Shown here piece after piece: positions 51,900-61,800 of a DNA stretch of 64,000 nt. Source of the DNA: Gammaproteobacteria bacterium (GTDB lineage Bacteria; Pseudomonadota; Gammaproteobacteria; Pseudomonadales; Azotimanducaceae); NCBI GenBank assembly GCA_009840305.1, contig VXNY01000029.1, positions 1 to 64,000 of the forward strand, written 5' to 3'. The notes under the pieces are model-generated. The model had not been told where the DNA came from. It did not search any database and worked only from the letters and a program-made list of their open reading frames with translations. The translations under genes were made by a program, and so were the position numbers. Positions within the stretch are counted from its first letter, which is position 1. Every line of letters begins with the position of its first letter.

Positions 51900-52598
51900 T
51901 CACTGCTCTAACTGTATGTCAGTAGCGATGGGACCTCGATCACTTGGAGTGACGACATAGCTCACATTGGGTTTCTTAGTCAGATCGCGTTCGTTTATAT
52001 CTTGACCAACAGCCGATTTATGGAAGAAAATGGTTTGCTTACTTTCGTCTTCCACGAATCCATAGGATCTGCGAGTGTAGTACACGCGAACGCGCCCCTT
52101 GACTCGCTCTCCACTGATCGCCGGTCCTTTGGATGAGCTGGATGGATCATCCATATTGGGATCTTTACCAGTTCGTTCAGGTTGCTTTGAAGGAGTAGTG
52201 TTTTTGTTTTTAGGGAGTTTGGAACCCTTTTTTTGAACGGTACGTTCTTGACTAGTTTTGAAAGACGTTTTACTCCCTTGAGACTGTCTTGTCGTTTGTC
52301 GACGGTTTGTTACACTGTTACTAGCTGGAGTTGTGAGCAGATTTCTTTTAGCGATTTGGTAGGTAAGAAAGGAAGAAGACGCAACAGCGAGGGACACAAG
52401 AACGAACAGTACTAAAAAGCCATTTCTTGTAGCGCTCGGCGGGAGTCCTGCTGAATCCTCTTTAGTCTCCAAGGCTGCAGACAGACTATCACCTGAACCT
52501 GACATGTCGACATACCGAAAAGAAATTTCTGAAATCAACGCCGCCCAAAAGAGCGCTGAGCCAATGATCGCAAGAAGCAATAGGACGCGTTTAGACAT
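51900..52598 (-). CDS. membrane-anchored cold-shock-domain protein
   Basis: A 232-residue protein with two membrane spans (about residues 4-24 and 61-85), then a basic, Ser/Thr/Lys/Gln-rich linker (about 90-160). The C-terminal cold-shock domain (about 165-230) has GRVRVYYTRRSYGFVEDES for RNP1 and TIFFHKSAV for RNP2, ending VTPSDRGPIATDIQLE. The domain would face the cytoplasm if both spans form a hairpin. CSDs bind single-stranded nucleic acid, so this could hold RNA at the membrane. Its TGA stop lies 9 bp before the proposed ATT start of argS, suggesting coupling. Confidence 0.8.
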   Translation of the reverse strand: MSKRVLLLLAIIGSALFWAALISEISFRYVDMSGSGDSLSAALETKEDSAGLPPSATRNGFLVLFVLVSLAVASSSFLTYQIAKRNLLTTPASNSVTNRRQTTRQSQGSKTSFKTSQERTVQKKGSKLPKNKNTTPSKQPERTGKDPNMDDPSSSSKGPAISGERVKGRVRVYYTRRSYGFVEDESKQTIFFHKSAVGQDINERDLTKKPNVSYVVTPSDRGPIATDIQLEQ

Positions 52599-52659
52599 GT
52601 ACTAGCCTGGGTTATTCAGCGTATAGAAAATGAAAAGTTCGAAAAATGGAACTGGCGAC

Positions 52660-53280
52660 CTATTCGTAGGTCGACGCTTGTTTAATCACGACGTTGTCAA
52701 TGGGAAAATCTTCCCAATCATAGTCGTTTAGGTCCTTAGTTTCTGTCTTCACTTTAGCGATTTTTTCAATTACTTCCATACCGCGTATGACTTTACCAAA
52801 CACAGTATAGCCGTGAGGATTATCTTCGTGGCCTTCTGGATCTAGACCGAAATTGTTTTTCAAGTTTATGTAAAAATCGGATGAAGCGGAGTCAGGATCA
52901 TCCCCGCGCGCCATGGCGATAGTGCCTTTTTCGTTCGAAAGGCCGTTATCTGCTTCATTTTTCACAGTTTCCTCAACATCTTGATGCTCAAGTTCTTGAT
53001 TAAAACTACCTGTTTGAATGACGAAATCTTCGATTACACGATGAAAGATCAAGCCGTCATAGTAATCTTCGTCGATAAGTTTTAGAAAGTGTTGAACGGT
53101 CAATGGAGCTTCGTCGGGATAAAGCTCAACCATAAATGTACCTAAGGAGGTATCAAACAAGACTTTTGGGTTTTCGGATTCTTCGTCGGTGTCTTCGTTA
53201 TCGGTTTCAGTATCTTGTGCGACCATGTTAATCGTAAATCCTAATGTCAACAATAGGAATAGAAAGCGATGTCTTCTCAT
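52660..53280 (-). CDS. secreted cyclophilin-type peptidyl-prolyl isomerase
   Basis: A 206-residue protein. The signal peptide (about residues 1-21, hydrophobic FLFLLLTLGFTINMV) precedes an acidic linker (DTETDNEDTDEESENP). The cyclophilin core has VQHFLKLIDEDYYDGLIFHRVIEDFVIQTG, with the catalytic Arg in FHRV, and TIAMARGDDPDSASSDFYINL. It probably assists folding of periplasmic proteins by proline isomerisation. It is divergent from apbE; the starts are 60 bp apart if ATG 53341 is used for apbE. Confidence 0.93.
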   Translation of the reverse strand: MRRHRFLFLLLTLGFTINMVAQDTETDNEDTDEESENPKVLFDTSLGTFMVELYPDEAPLTVQHFLKLIDEDYYDGLIFHRVIEDFVIQTGSFNQELEHQDVEETVKNEADNGLSNEKGTIAMARGDDPDSASSDFYINLKNNFGLDPEGHEDNPHGYTVFGKVIRGMEVIEKIAKVKTETKDLNDYDWEDFPIDNVVIKQASTYE

Positions 53281-53340
53281 CGGTCAATAAATTTCCTGCG
53301 TAGTTTAAGTAATCGATTGCTCATTTTAAGGACAGCAATT

Positions 53341-54390
53341 ATGTGTGAAAGTTCCTCTATAAAACGGGCAAGACGAAGCTTCGTAAACCCTATTGTTCAA
53401 GGTTTAGTGTCGCTTCTGATACTGGTAATTCTGTATGGGTGTGAGGTGTCCGTTTACAAAACATTTCAGGGTGATACGATGGGCACGTATTATCGTGTGG
53501 TTGGAAATTGCGGTAGTCCAATTTCTTATCAAATGTTGCAGAAAGAACTTGGCTCTATAACCTCGGTTCTTTCTACCTATGATTCGGAGTCTGAAGTCAG
53601 TTTGTTTAACCGTTCAGAAAGTGTTGGAGAGTGGGTACCTGCACACGAGACATTAGTAAAGGTGCTTTCTACAGCACAGCAGGTCAGCGAACAAACTAGC
53701 GGTGCGTTTGATGTCACTGTCGCACCATTGGTCGAATTGTGGGGATTTGGTATAAGAGAGGTCACCCAGCCGCCGTCGTCAGAGTCAATCAAGCGAGAGT
53801 TGCGTCGCGTAAATTACAAACTGCTTGAACTAGACGAGAGTAACAATGCACTGCGTAAACTGTCAAACATAAAACTGGACTTGTCGGGTATTGGCAAAGG
53901 CTATGGAGTTGATCACATCGCAGAGTTTTTAGTCAAACAACGTTGTTCCAACTATTTAATCGACATCGGTGGTGAAATTCGGGTGAGAGGGCACAATGCA
54001 TTGAGTAACTCTTGGAGAATAGGCATTGAAGAACCGGATGGAACTGGTCAATCAAAAGTTTATCTTAACCTATCCTCTGGAGCTCTAGCGACTTCAGGAA
54101 GTTATCGAAACTTCCGAATTTATGATGAAACGCCGTATCCGCACCTCATTGATCCACGTTCAGGATACCCCACTTCACATAATTTAACTGCAGTTACAGT
54201 GTATCGTTCGACAGCGACTGAAGCAGACGCGGTAGCGACTGCTCTCTTCGTTATGGGTTTCGATGATGCTTTAGAATTTGCTGAATCGCACGATGTTGCC
54301 GTGGCATTGACAACTTGGGACTCCGAATTTGAAAAGAGTCGTACAAGCTATTCAACCGCGATGAACAACTTGATTAAGAAAGGGAATTGA
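53341..54390 (+). CDS. apbE: FAD:protein FMN transferase ApbE
   Basis: This lipoprotein (lipobox ILYGC, Cys34) attaches FMN to threonines of RsxG/RnfG- and RsxD-type proteins in the periplasm. FQGDTMGTYYRV, GKGYGVDHIAEFL, YLIDIGGEIRVRGHN and HLIDPRSGYPTSHNLTAVTV are signature motifs, and TATEADAVATALFVMG holds metal ligands. The frame extends to 53269, but ATG 53341 has AAGGA about 8 bp upstream and a sensible lipoprotein start. It probably flavinylates the Rsx complex encoded at 24431-28513. Its TGA overlaps an ATG (TGATG) of a 69-codon frame that I doubt is a gene. Confidence 0.95.
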   Translation: MCESSSIKRARRSFVNPIVQGLVSLLILVILYGCEVSVYKTFQGDTMGTYYRVVGNCGSPISYQMLQKELGSITSVLSTYDSESEVSLFNRSESVGEWVPAHETLVKVLSTAQQVSEQTSGAFDVTVAPLVELWGFGIREVTQPPSSESIKRELRRVNYKLLELDESNNALRKLSNIKLDLSGIGKGYGVDHIAEFLVKQRCSNYLIDIGGEIRVRGHNALSNSWRIGIEEPDGTGQSKVYLNLSSGALATSGSYRNFRIYDETPYPHLIDPRSGYPTSHNLTAVTVYRSTATEADAVATALFVMGFDDALEFAESHDVAVALTTWDSEFEKSRTSYSTAMNNLIKKGN

Positions 54391-54410
54391 TGCAACTCAT
54401 CGGGATGCCA

Positions 54411-54522
54411 AGGGATTGTCATGGTAGGTCACGGTGCTTGGAACAACATGATTCGCAAGGTTGCGATTTGGAAGGTGGAATAGGAGGAGAGATTTCCATG
54501 TACCTACCACGACAGGATCCCT
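54411..54522 (+). ncRNA. long inverted repeat, possible structured RNA or miniature element after apbE
   Basis: The arms AGGGAT-TGTC-A-TGGTAGGT (54411-54429) and ACCTACCA-C-GACA-GG-ATCCCT (54502-54522) pair over 18 bp, with one mismatch and one 2-nt bulge. They enclose about 72 nt that contain a second perfect hairpin, TCGCAA-GG-TTGCGA (54453-54466). It lies between apbE and the lolC-type gene. It may be a structured RNA, a 3' UTR element or the remains of a MITE. I see no other copy in the window. Confidence 0.45.
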
Positions 54523-54665
54523 ACCCAAGGAGAATCACTAACAATATTTTGTCGCGCGACAATGCAAGAGTGATGAAGAAAAAGTGGAATCTTTCTTGAG
54601 TGTAAATGCGGTATCTTTCCTTTCTCCTAGAATTTCCGCATTAATGAGCCTCGAGCATCGATGAT

Positions 54666-55955
54666 GTGATAGTGAAGTTACCTCTAGCCCAACGTATCGG
54701 TTGGCGATATTTCTGTTCGTCTCGAGATTTTCTCAGGTCCGTAGCATCTATCGCAATGCTTGGATTTGCGTTTTCGATCGCAATACTTGTGGCTACTCAA
54801 GCGATACTGTCAGGGTTTGAGACCGAATTAGAAGAACGCATCCTTGGTTTGGTTCCTCATGTAACCGTACAAAGCTGGAGTGGCACGATGGAAGTGGGCG
54901 AGATCGAAGAAGAGCTCGACGCACTTGCCATTGAATATCGAGGGAGCCCAGAAATTGAAAGCGATGCATTACTCGTTGTTCAACCACGGAGTGGCCTAGA
55001 TAGTACCTCGATTCAGCGACGGGGACGCGTGGAGGCAGCTCGATTGATCGGGATTGATCCTGAAAAACGCCTACAGGCTTCATCCCTAGGTCTATATGTT
55101 GACTCTGAGGCAATATCGCGACTGACTCCGGGTTCATTTCAGATTCTGCTCGGTCGAGATAAAGCTCGAGAACTAGGGGTAACAAAGGACGATTTCGTTA
55201 CCGTTGTAATGATGGAAGCTACGCTCACGCTTGTAGGTGCGATTCCCCGTCAGAAACGTTTTCAGGTTGCTGGAATAATTGACACCCTTACATTTCTTGA
55301 TGCGGAAACTGCTTTTATTCACCTAGAGGATGCTGCTCGACTGAGTCGTATTTCCGATCGCATCACAAGGTACAGATTACAGTTAGATGATCCCTTTGAG
55401 GCTCGCGATTTTGTTGGTGTTCTCAGACTTAGGCTAGACAGGAATGGCAGTTCATATATCGTTTCGGCTTGGTCGACTCTTCCGCGATTAAAAAATCTAG
55501 TGGAAAGCGTTATCGCCTCTCGTAGTATGCTCGTGTTGATATTTTCGCTTCTGGTGGCTATTACAGCATTCAATTTAGTTTCCACCGTTGTCGTGTTTGT
55601 AAACGAACGCAAACAGGACGTGGCGGTGCTACGAACGTTAGGTGGTGGAAGAGTGTTCATTGGGTCATCGTTCCTTATTGCTGGTCTTTTGATTTCGTCC
55701 TTAGGAATACTCGCCGGGGGTGTTTTCGGCGTGTTGCTAGGTATCGGTTTGGAGATCGGATTACCGATGTTTACTGAAATATTCGGAATAAATCTATTGC
55801 AGGAATATTTCGTCCAAGAACTCAACGTTGAGTTTGTCGTCACAGACCTAGTACTGGTCGTCATCATCGGCTTGAGTTTGTCTTTCTTTGCTGCTCTATA
55901 TCCAGCATGGCGGGCAATGAAATTAGACCCAGCAGAGATTCTTCGGCGTGACTGA
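54666..55955 (+). CDS. lolC: LolC/LolE-family lipoprotein-releasing permease (first)
   Basis: A 429-residue MacB/LolCE-type permease. One N-terminal span (about residues 20-45), a large periplasmic domain and three C-terminal spans are readable. QRIGWRYFCSSRDFLRSVASIAMLG is the family N-terminus, EARDFVGVLRLRL lies in the periplasmic part, and VNERKQDVAVLRTLGGG is the coupling loop. With LolD and LolE it extracts outer-membrane lipoproteins from the inner membrane and hands them to LolA. The start is GTG at 54666. It overlaps lolD by 8 bp. Confidence 0.9.
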   Translation: MIVKLPLAQRIGWRYFCSSRDFLRSVASIAMLGFAFSIAILVATQAILSGFETELEERILGLVPHVTVQSWSGTMEVGEIEEELDALAIEYRGSPEIESDALLVVQPRSGLDSTSIQRRGRVEAARLIGIDPEKRLQASSLGLYVDSEAISRLTPGSFQILLGRDKARELGVTKDDFVTVVMMEATLTLVGAIPRQKRFQVAGIIDTLTFLDAETAFIHLEDAARLSRISDRITRYRLQLDDPFEARDFVGVLRLRLDRNGSSYIVSAWSTLPRLKNLVESVIASRSMLVLIFSLLVAITAFNLVSTVVVFVNERKQDVAVLRTLGGGRVFIGSSFLIAGLLISSLGILAGGVFGVLLGIGLEIGLPMFTEIFGINLLQEYFVQELNVEFVVTDLVLVVIIGLSLSFFAALYPAWRAMKLDPAEILRRD

Positions 55956-56640
55956 AACCATAGTGTTGTCAGCTCGAAGAGTTTGTAAATCCTTCCACGA
56001 CGGAAGCAAGACTCTACAGATTCTTCAACAAGTGGAGCTAACCGTACGGAGCGGCGAAAGAGTGGTAATTCTTGGACGCTCGGGCAGTGGTAAGAGTACT
56101 CTTATGCACATTTTGGGAGGACTCTTGCGGTTGGACGAAGGTGAGGTGTATATTGCCGGGAAAGAGATGAGTGGGGCTAGCGTTGGAGACCAGGGTCGTG
56201 TTCGAAATGAATCGATGGGTTTTGTGTACCAATTTCATCACCTTCTCCCAGAGTTTACCGCACTAGAGAATGTCGCTATGCCGCTTTGGATTCGTGGAGG
56301 ACAGGATGCGAAGGACGCAAAAACGAAAGCACTAGTTCTTCTCGAAATAATGGACCTAGTAGATCGTGCAAAGCACTATCCCCACCAACTTTCCGGTGGC
56401 GAAAAACAACGCGTTGCGGTCGCCCGCGCACTCGTAGGTAGTCCCGCCATAGTACTTGGCGACGAAATTACTGGAAACTTGGATGTAGAAAATGCGGAGA
56501 GAGTTTTACAGCTCATAGTTTCGGTACGGCAGGAACTCAATACCGCATTTGTTCTAGTGACTCACGATCATACCGTGGCGAACCAAATGGATCGTCAATT
56601 ATGGTTAGATCGAGGGACACTACATCCTCATGACGAATAA
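55948..56640 (+). CDS. lolD: lipoprotein-releasing ABC ATPase LolD
   Basis: A 230-residue ABC ATPase with Walker A GRSGSGKST (residues 43-51), a Q-loop in VYQFHHLLPEFTALENVAMPL (a LolD-typical stretch), signature LSGGEKQRVAVARAL, and His-switch VTHDH. Walker B reads VLGDEITGNLD, with Ile in place of the nearly invariant Pro after the catalytic Glu. It overlaps the permease genes on both sides (8 and 11 bp), indicating a coupled lolCDE operon. The start is GTG at 55948. Confidence 0.95.
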   Translation: MTETIVLSARRVCKSFHDGSKTLQILQQVELTVRSGERVVILGRSGSGKSTLMHILGGLLRLDEGEVYIAGKEMSGASVGDQGRVRNESMGFVYQFHHLLPEFTALENVAMPLWIRGGQDAKDAKTKALVLLEIMDLVDRAKHYPHQLSGGEKQRVAVARALVGSPAIVLGDEITGNLDVENAERVLQLIVSVRQELNTAFVLVTHDHTVANQMDRQLWLDRGTLHPHDE

Positions 56641-57850
56641 GTCGAGAATTCTGTTAATTTTGAGGGTCAGTGGACGATATCTACTGTCTAAACGTAGTGG
56701 CGGTAGTCGGCTCATCAACGTAACATCGTTTATTGGAATAGTGTTAGGTCTTACACTATTAATCGTTGTTCTCGCTGTCTTGAACGGAAATCGAGACCTA
56801 TTTGACAAAGTTATATTCAGTTATTACCCTCATGCGATCGCACGTATAAACTCCGATCAAGTTCAGTTGTTGGATGAATTACAGTCTCTACCCGGTGTCG
56901 CCTCGGTAGAGCCATTTGTGGATTTGTACGGGTTGATCAGCGTGCGAGGGAGTGCGCTATTTCCGACGACTGAATCGAGTGTAGTGGTGTATGGTTTTAG
57001 TGCTGATCGCCTCAATTTTTCGTTCCGTCAATGGAATAGGGCGCTCGAGAAACAACGCGATCCTCCACAGGCAGGATTGTCCGACAGCTTCGCAAGTAAG
57101 TGGGGACTATCCTTAGGAGATACGTTCAGAGTAACCGTACCGTTCGTAACTTCCGGTGGCGTACAGTCCAAGACGGTGGCGTTTCGCTATGCAGGTCGTT
57201 TGGGCACTGGCGGTTTGGGAAGATTACCCCCAATCATGTACGTCCGAATACCTGATCTCTTAGCTCATGGCATCGTCTCAGACGATCAAGTGCATCATCG
57301 AATTACCTTGGACGAACCTAAACAAGCAAGCACAATTCTGGGTGAATATCCGGACGTGGTAATTTGGACGGAACGATTTGGAAGTTTCTATCAAGCCCTA
57401 GCAATGGAGAAAACGATTTTGTTCATTTTGCTACTGTTTGTAATCGGCTTGGTGATCATGAGTGTGATCTCCGGTCAGGCGATGTTCATCAATAGAAAAA
57501 GTAGCGACATTGCGATCTTACAAACTATGGGTGCGGAACTGCGATGGGTCTCCATTGTCTTTATGTGCCAAGGAGTTTTTGTCGTCATCAGTGGTATTGT
57601 CGTCGGAACAATCCTTGGCTGTACTTTAGCACACTATGCATACGACATCATACAATTCATCCAACGGCTCCAAGGGGATGCAAGAAACTTATCGACCGTA
57701 ACCTTGTACTTTGAGAGTGCGAACGTCGCCGTACAAGACTTGATTTGGACGATATTGGCAGTTCTGACGGTAGGGTTCCTAGCAATTCTTCGTCCGCTCA
57801 GTCTCGTCTTCAAGAAAGATCCGGTAGAGTCCCTTAACAGAATGGCTTGA
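56630..57850 (+). CDS. lolE: LolC/LolE-family lipoprotein-releasing permease (second)
   Basis: A 406-residue permease paralogous to the first. The N-terminal GRYLLSKRSGGSRLINVTSFIGIVLG is typical of this family, followed by LIVVLAVLNG, a periplasmic domain, and MFINRKSSDIAILQTMGAELRWVSIVF as the coupling loop before the last spans. A second, distinct permease makes the complex a LolCDE heterodimer rather than LolDF. The ATG at 56630 overlaps the lolD end. Which of the two permeases is C and which is E is assigned by position. Confidence 0.9.
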   Translation: MTNKSRILLILRVSGRYLLSKRSGGSRLINVTSFIGIVLGLTLLIVVLAVLNGNRDLFDKVIFSYYPHAIARINSDQVQLLDELQSLPGVASVEPFVDLYGLISVRGSALFPTTESSVVVYGFSADRLNFSFRQWNRALEKQRDPPQAGLSDSFASKWGLSLGDTFRVTVPFVTSGGVQSKTVAFRYAGRLGTGGLGRLPPIMYVRIPDLLAHGIVSDDQVHHRITLDEPKQASTILGEYPDVVIWTERFGSFYQALAMEKTILFILLLFVIGLVIMSVISGQAMFINRKSSDIAILQTMGAELRWVSIVFMCQGVFVVISGIVVGTILGCTLAHYAYDIIQFIQRLQGDARNLSTVTLYFESANVAVQDLIWTILAVLTVGFLAILRPLSLVFKKDPVESLNRMA

Positions 57851-57989
57851 GCGCGACCGTTTGGTTAATGAATAGCGTGCGCAAACTTTACCGAGGTTTG
57901 TAACTCTGACCAGTCAGCACACATCTAACCGTAACCGTGCTTTACTAAAATCTTGAAGATAGATTTTTTGGCACAGTTGTGAGGAAATA

Positions 57990-58811
57990 GTGCTCAACAA
58001 ATGCCTGTTCTTAGCTGGGGGATACGGAACGCGTTTCCTACCAGCGACGAAGGCTATGCCCAAAGAAATGTTGCCTATTCTTGATAAGCCGTTGATACAG
58101 TACGGTGTTGAAGAAGCGGTCGCGGCAGGATTAACTGAAATTGGAATCGTAACCGGACGCGGAAAACGCGCGATCGAAGATTATTTTGACATCAATTTTG
58201 AGCTGGAACATCACCTTCAAGGATCTGCGCGCGGGACCAAGTTAAAGGCACTTACGAGACTGATAGAAACTTGTAGGATTGCCTATACTCGGCAGAAGGA
58301 AATGCGGGGTACGGGTGATGCAATACTTACCGGAAAAATCATCGTTGGAAATTCGCCGTTTGCCGTCGTTCTGTCGGACGATCTGTGCTTGCATCCGACC
58401 AAAGGTGTTCTCGAACAAATGGTCGAAGTCTTCCAAAAATATCAATGCTGTGTCGTAGCTGTAGAAGAAGTACCAGCAGAGTTGAGTGAACGCTATGGCA
58501 TCATAGATGGTACCGCGCTAGAGGACGGTACCTACTTAGTTCACAACTTGGTAGAAAAACCCTCCGCTAGTGAAGCGCCTAGCAACTTAGGAGTAGTGGG
58601 GCGGTACATTCTAGTACCAGAAATTTTTGACGAACTAGAAAGAACTCCCGCTGGTTACGGAGGAGAAATTCAGGTGACTGACGCGTTGGGTGCGATAGCG
58701 CGGCGAGACAAAGTCGTTGCTTGTCGTTTTCAAGGCATTCGTTTTGACTGCGGATCGATTGAAGGCTTCGTTGCAGCTACAAACTATTGCTATGAGAAGT
58801 TTCCGAGATAA
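57990..58811 (+). CDS. galU: UTP-glucose-1-phosphate uridylyltransferase
   Basis: A 273-residue nucleotidyltransferase that makes UDP-glucose for envelope polysaccharides. The N-terminal GYGTRFLPATKAMPKEMLP is the nucleotide-binding signature, KPLIQYGVEEAVAAG follows, AVVLSDDLCL holds the metal-binding Asp, and NLVEKPSASEAPSNLGVVGRYIL is the sugar-binding region. At about 30 residues shorter than E. coli GalU it is still complete in motif order. The start is GTG (57990) with GAGGAAA just upstream. The 139-bp gap after lolE probably carries its promoter. Confidence 0.95.
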   Translation: MLNKCLFLAGGYGTRFLPATKAMPKEMLPILDKPLIQYGVEEAVAAGLTEIGIVTGRGKRAIEDYFDINFELEHHLQGSARGTKLKALTRLIETCRIAYTRQKEMRGTGDAILTGKIIVGNSPFAVVLSDDLCLHPTKGVLEQMVEVFQKYQCCVVAVEEVPAELSERYGIIDGTALEDGTYLVHNLVEKPSASEAPSNLGVVGRYILVPEIFDELERTPAGYGGEIQVTDALGAIARRDKVVACRFQGIRFDCGSIEGFVAATNYCYEKFPR

Positions 58812-58880
58812 CTGCGTGAACAAAGTACCCAGGTACGAATGTCTTCTTTAGATTACATGATTTAAATTTTAGATATATAG

Positions 58881-61800
58881 TTGACTAAATTTACTATTCA
58901 TAATATTAAATTATATATTAAGCAGTATTACTACTGGTTAATATTTGTTCTTACTTTACTGATATCTATAGCACTATATTTAATGTACTATGAAGATCAT
59001 GTTACTAGTCAGTATTACAATGTAGTATCCCCACCGCCGAAGCATATGCTTTTAGTCTTAGGAGGTTATCCGCTGTTACTATTGGCTTGTTTTCTATGCT
59101 TCATGGGGCGGAACCTGTTAACACGGGATCAATTCTTCAGAATACATGAAGTTGTCGACGCTCGTCCGGTTTCGAATTTGCAAATACTAGCGTCAAAAGT
59201 TTTAGCGCTCGTCATTGTGGGTTGGGTACCAATGGCAGTCTTTTTGGGTGGTGTCCAATTGTGCGCTTTCTTGCAAAACTTCGTTGACTTCAATATCGCG
59301 GAAAGCTTTTCTACCTTGTCATTGTTGAAGTTCTTGTTGATTACATGTCCTATCACACTCAGCTTCGTTGCCGTTCTTTCGTTGCTCTTCAACGTGATAT
59401 TTCGAAACAATTTGCTGACGATGGCTGTGCTTTTAGGAACTGTTATCGGAGGCTATTATCTGATAACCAATCTCACTTTGTTGCAGCATATGTTTTTCGA
59501 GGGGTTACCGCTAGTGGGGAGCTTCGGTTCAGACCTCGATCCTGAACAAATAGGAGTTCTTGATTTTGTTCGGTACTCAGGCTACGTCGCCTTGGTATTG
59601 TTTTTATTTCTCTTAGCGGTGGTGTTACACCGTAGAAGAGACACTTTCATGTCTCGAGATTCAATCGCTGGATCTGTGTGTGGCCTAGTGTTTGTCGCGT
59701 GTATCGTTACTTCTTCCACGTTTGCAATGCACCACGCATCAAGAGTTCAGCAATGGACGAATTTTCGCGATCTCAGTACAGAAATAAACAATCCTCAGAT
59801 TGATGTAGTTGAGATGACCGCACAAGTGAATCTCAATCCAAAACACCGTCTCACAATTACGACCGAACTCTCTGCTCTAGTGTTGGCAGAAACGGTCCAT
59901 GATTCCTTGACAATTTGGTTAAATCCCGGTTTTGTCGTATCGGAAGTCCTGCTTGACGAGGCTCGAGTCAAATCGGAATTGGACAAAAACGGAACACTAC
60001 GCGTGGAGCTGATAAAACCACTACAAGAAGGGCAGCGGATAAATTTGTCCATCTCATATCATGGCAAACCAGACTTAGCCTTTGGTTATTTCGACAGTTC
60101 CACCGACGTAAGGCAGATTCCTTTTTGGGATCAACTATTGTCTTACATGGGGAGTGCTCACGGTATTTTTAGTTCAAATTACGTCGGGTTGCCACAGGAA
60201 ATTGCATGGCTTCCTTCGGCTTTTTTGCCATTGCACGAATTACGAGAGCGCAAGGACTTCTTTATCTCAAACATCAATTTGACCTTACCGAAAGACTGGG
60301 AGGCTGCGCTACCGGGAAAGAAACTATTGTTAGAAGATGATGATCCTGAAATTGCTGGTAAACAGTATGAATTCAAGACCGACACTCCGGTCTCCTCTGT
60401 AGACCTATTCGCTGGACCACTCAAAGTAGTTAGCCGCGAGATCGGAGGAACCAATTTTGAACTTTTGATTTCAGAGCGTCAACTGAATCGACTCGGTATT
60501 CTCGGCGAAGCCGTTGAGGAGCTGGCTGAAGCACTTGCTGAACAACTAGAAGCAAATACCACAGACGGTTTTGAATTTCCATGTGACGACTACCGATTCA
60601 TATCGGTACCGCAACATTATCGGGTGTATGGCGGAGGCACGTTTTTGAATTTGTTGCTTTCTGACAAGTGTTCCTATTTACTCCGTGAATTCGATGTATT
60701 CTCAGTTGATTGGCAAAGAGCCATTCCTGAATACATGAACGCGTTTTTCGAACAGTTGGGTACCTCTCGTGCAGACTATTTAGTGACGATTCTGACGCAG
60801 TACTTTCGAATGAATGTTCAGGGATTTAATTTCAAACTTGACTTATTCAATACTTACTGGGACCATGAAGTAGGTATCGTCGGTCCTGAAGCTGAACCCT
60901 TGAGTTTAGTAATGTCTTACCTAAATGACTTGTTCTGGTACGCGAGCATGGACGGTTTTTCAGCAAGCGGGTACTTTCCCAAAGCAATGAAACCACCGCA
61001 AGCCGCAACGAATTTTGGTTATTACGGTTGGGAAGGTCGGAACAGTTTGGGTCGAAGCGGCCTTCGCATCTTCAGAAGAGTAAAACCACTCATAAGACAT
61101 GTTGATCTCGTAGAGGACGTCGTCAGCAAAAGACTAAACACCGAGGAACTTCAACAAGTAGCTTTAGAATCGTCGATCCAACAGACTATGAGATCGGATA
61201 TAGACCCATTTCTTGCTGAAACTCTCCGTTTACGTTGCGCACACTTGAGTTTTCAACTGTTTCAGGTCTTGGGTAAAGATGACACCAAGTTACTGTTCGA
61301 CGAATTACTAGCTCGATATAGATACTCCAACTTCAACCTTGAAGATTTGTATGCGACTAGCACGGATTTAGGCTTGCCGGTTAAAGATGTACTTGGAAAT
61401 TGGTTTTCTGGAAATGAACAACCGCAATTTGAGGTTTCAAGCGCCCAGACATTTAAAAGAACGTTACCCGATGAACTTGAAGACGAGTACCAGACTATAT
61501 TTCATGTGTTCAATCAGGGTAGAGGAACGGGTGTCTTTCGAACGTCTGTGACTACGGACTTTGGAGGATTTGGTGCCTTAACCCCAGAAGTCAGCTTGCA
61601 AGCAAGCTATGATGCCCAGAATATGAGGATGGGTGGATCCGGTCAAGGACCGGTAGTATTCATACAACCCGGCGAGAGTGTCGAGATAGGTATAGTGAGC
61701 GAGCGCGAACCGATGCGCGTGATCGTGGAGCCTCTCAACTTAAAGCTTGGCGGCGGACGGGTCGCGGTACCCACTAAAGTGGTTCAAGACGTTCGAAACG

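Noticed and set aside
54390-54599. 69-codon ORF overlapping the apbE stop by TGATG
   Set aside because: The coupling geometry is attractive, but the protein is Arg/Cys-rich without a family pattern, is not NqrM-like, and the DNA is better explained by the inverted-repeat structure.
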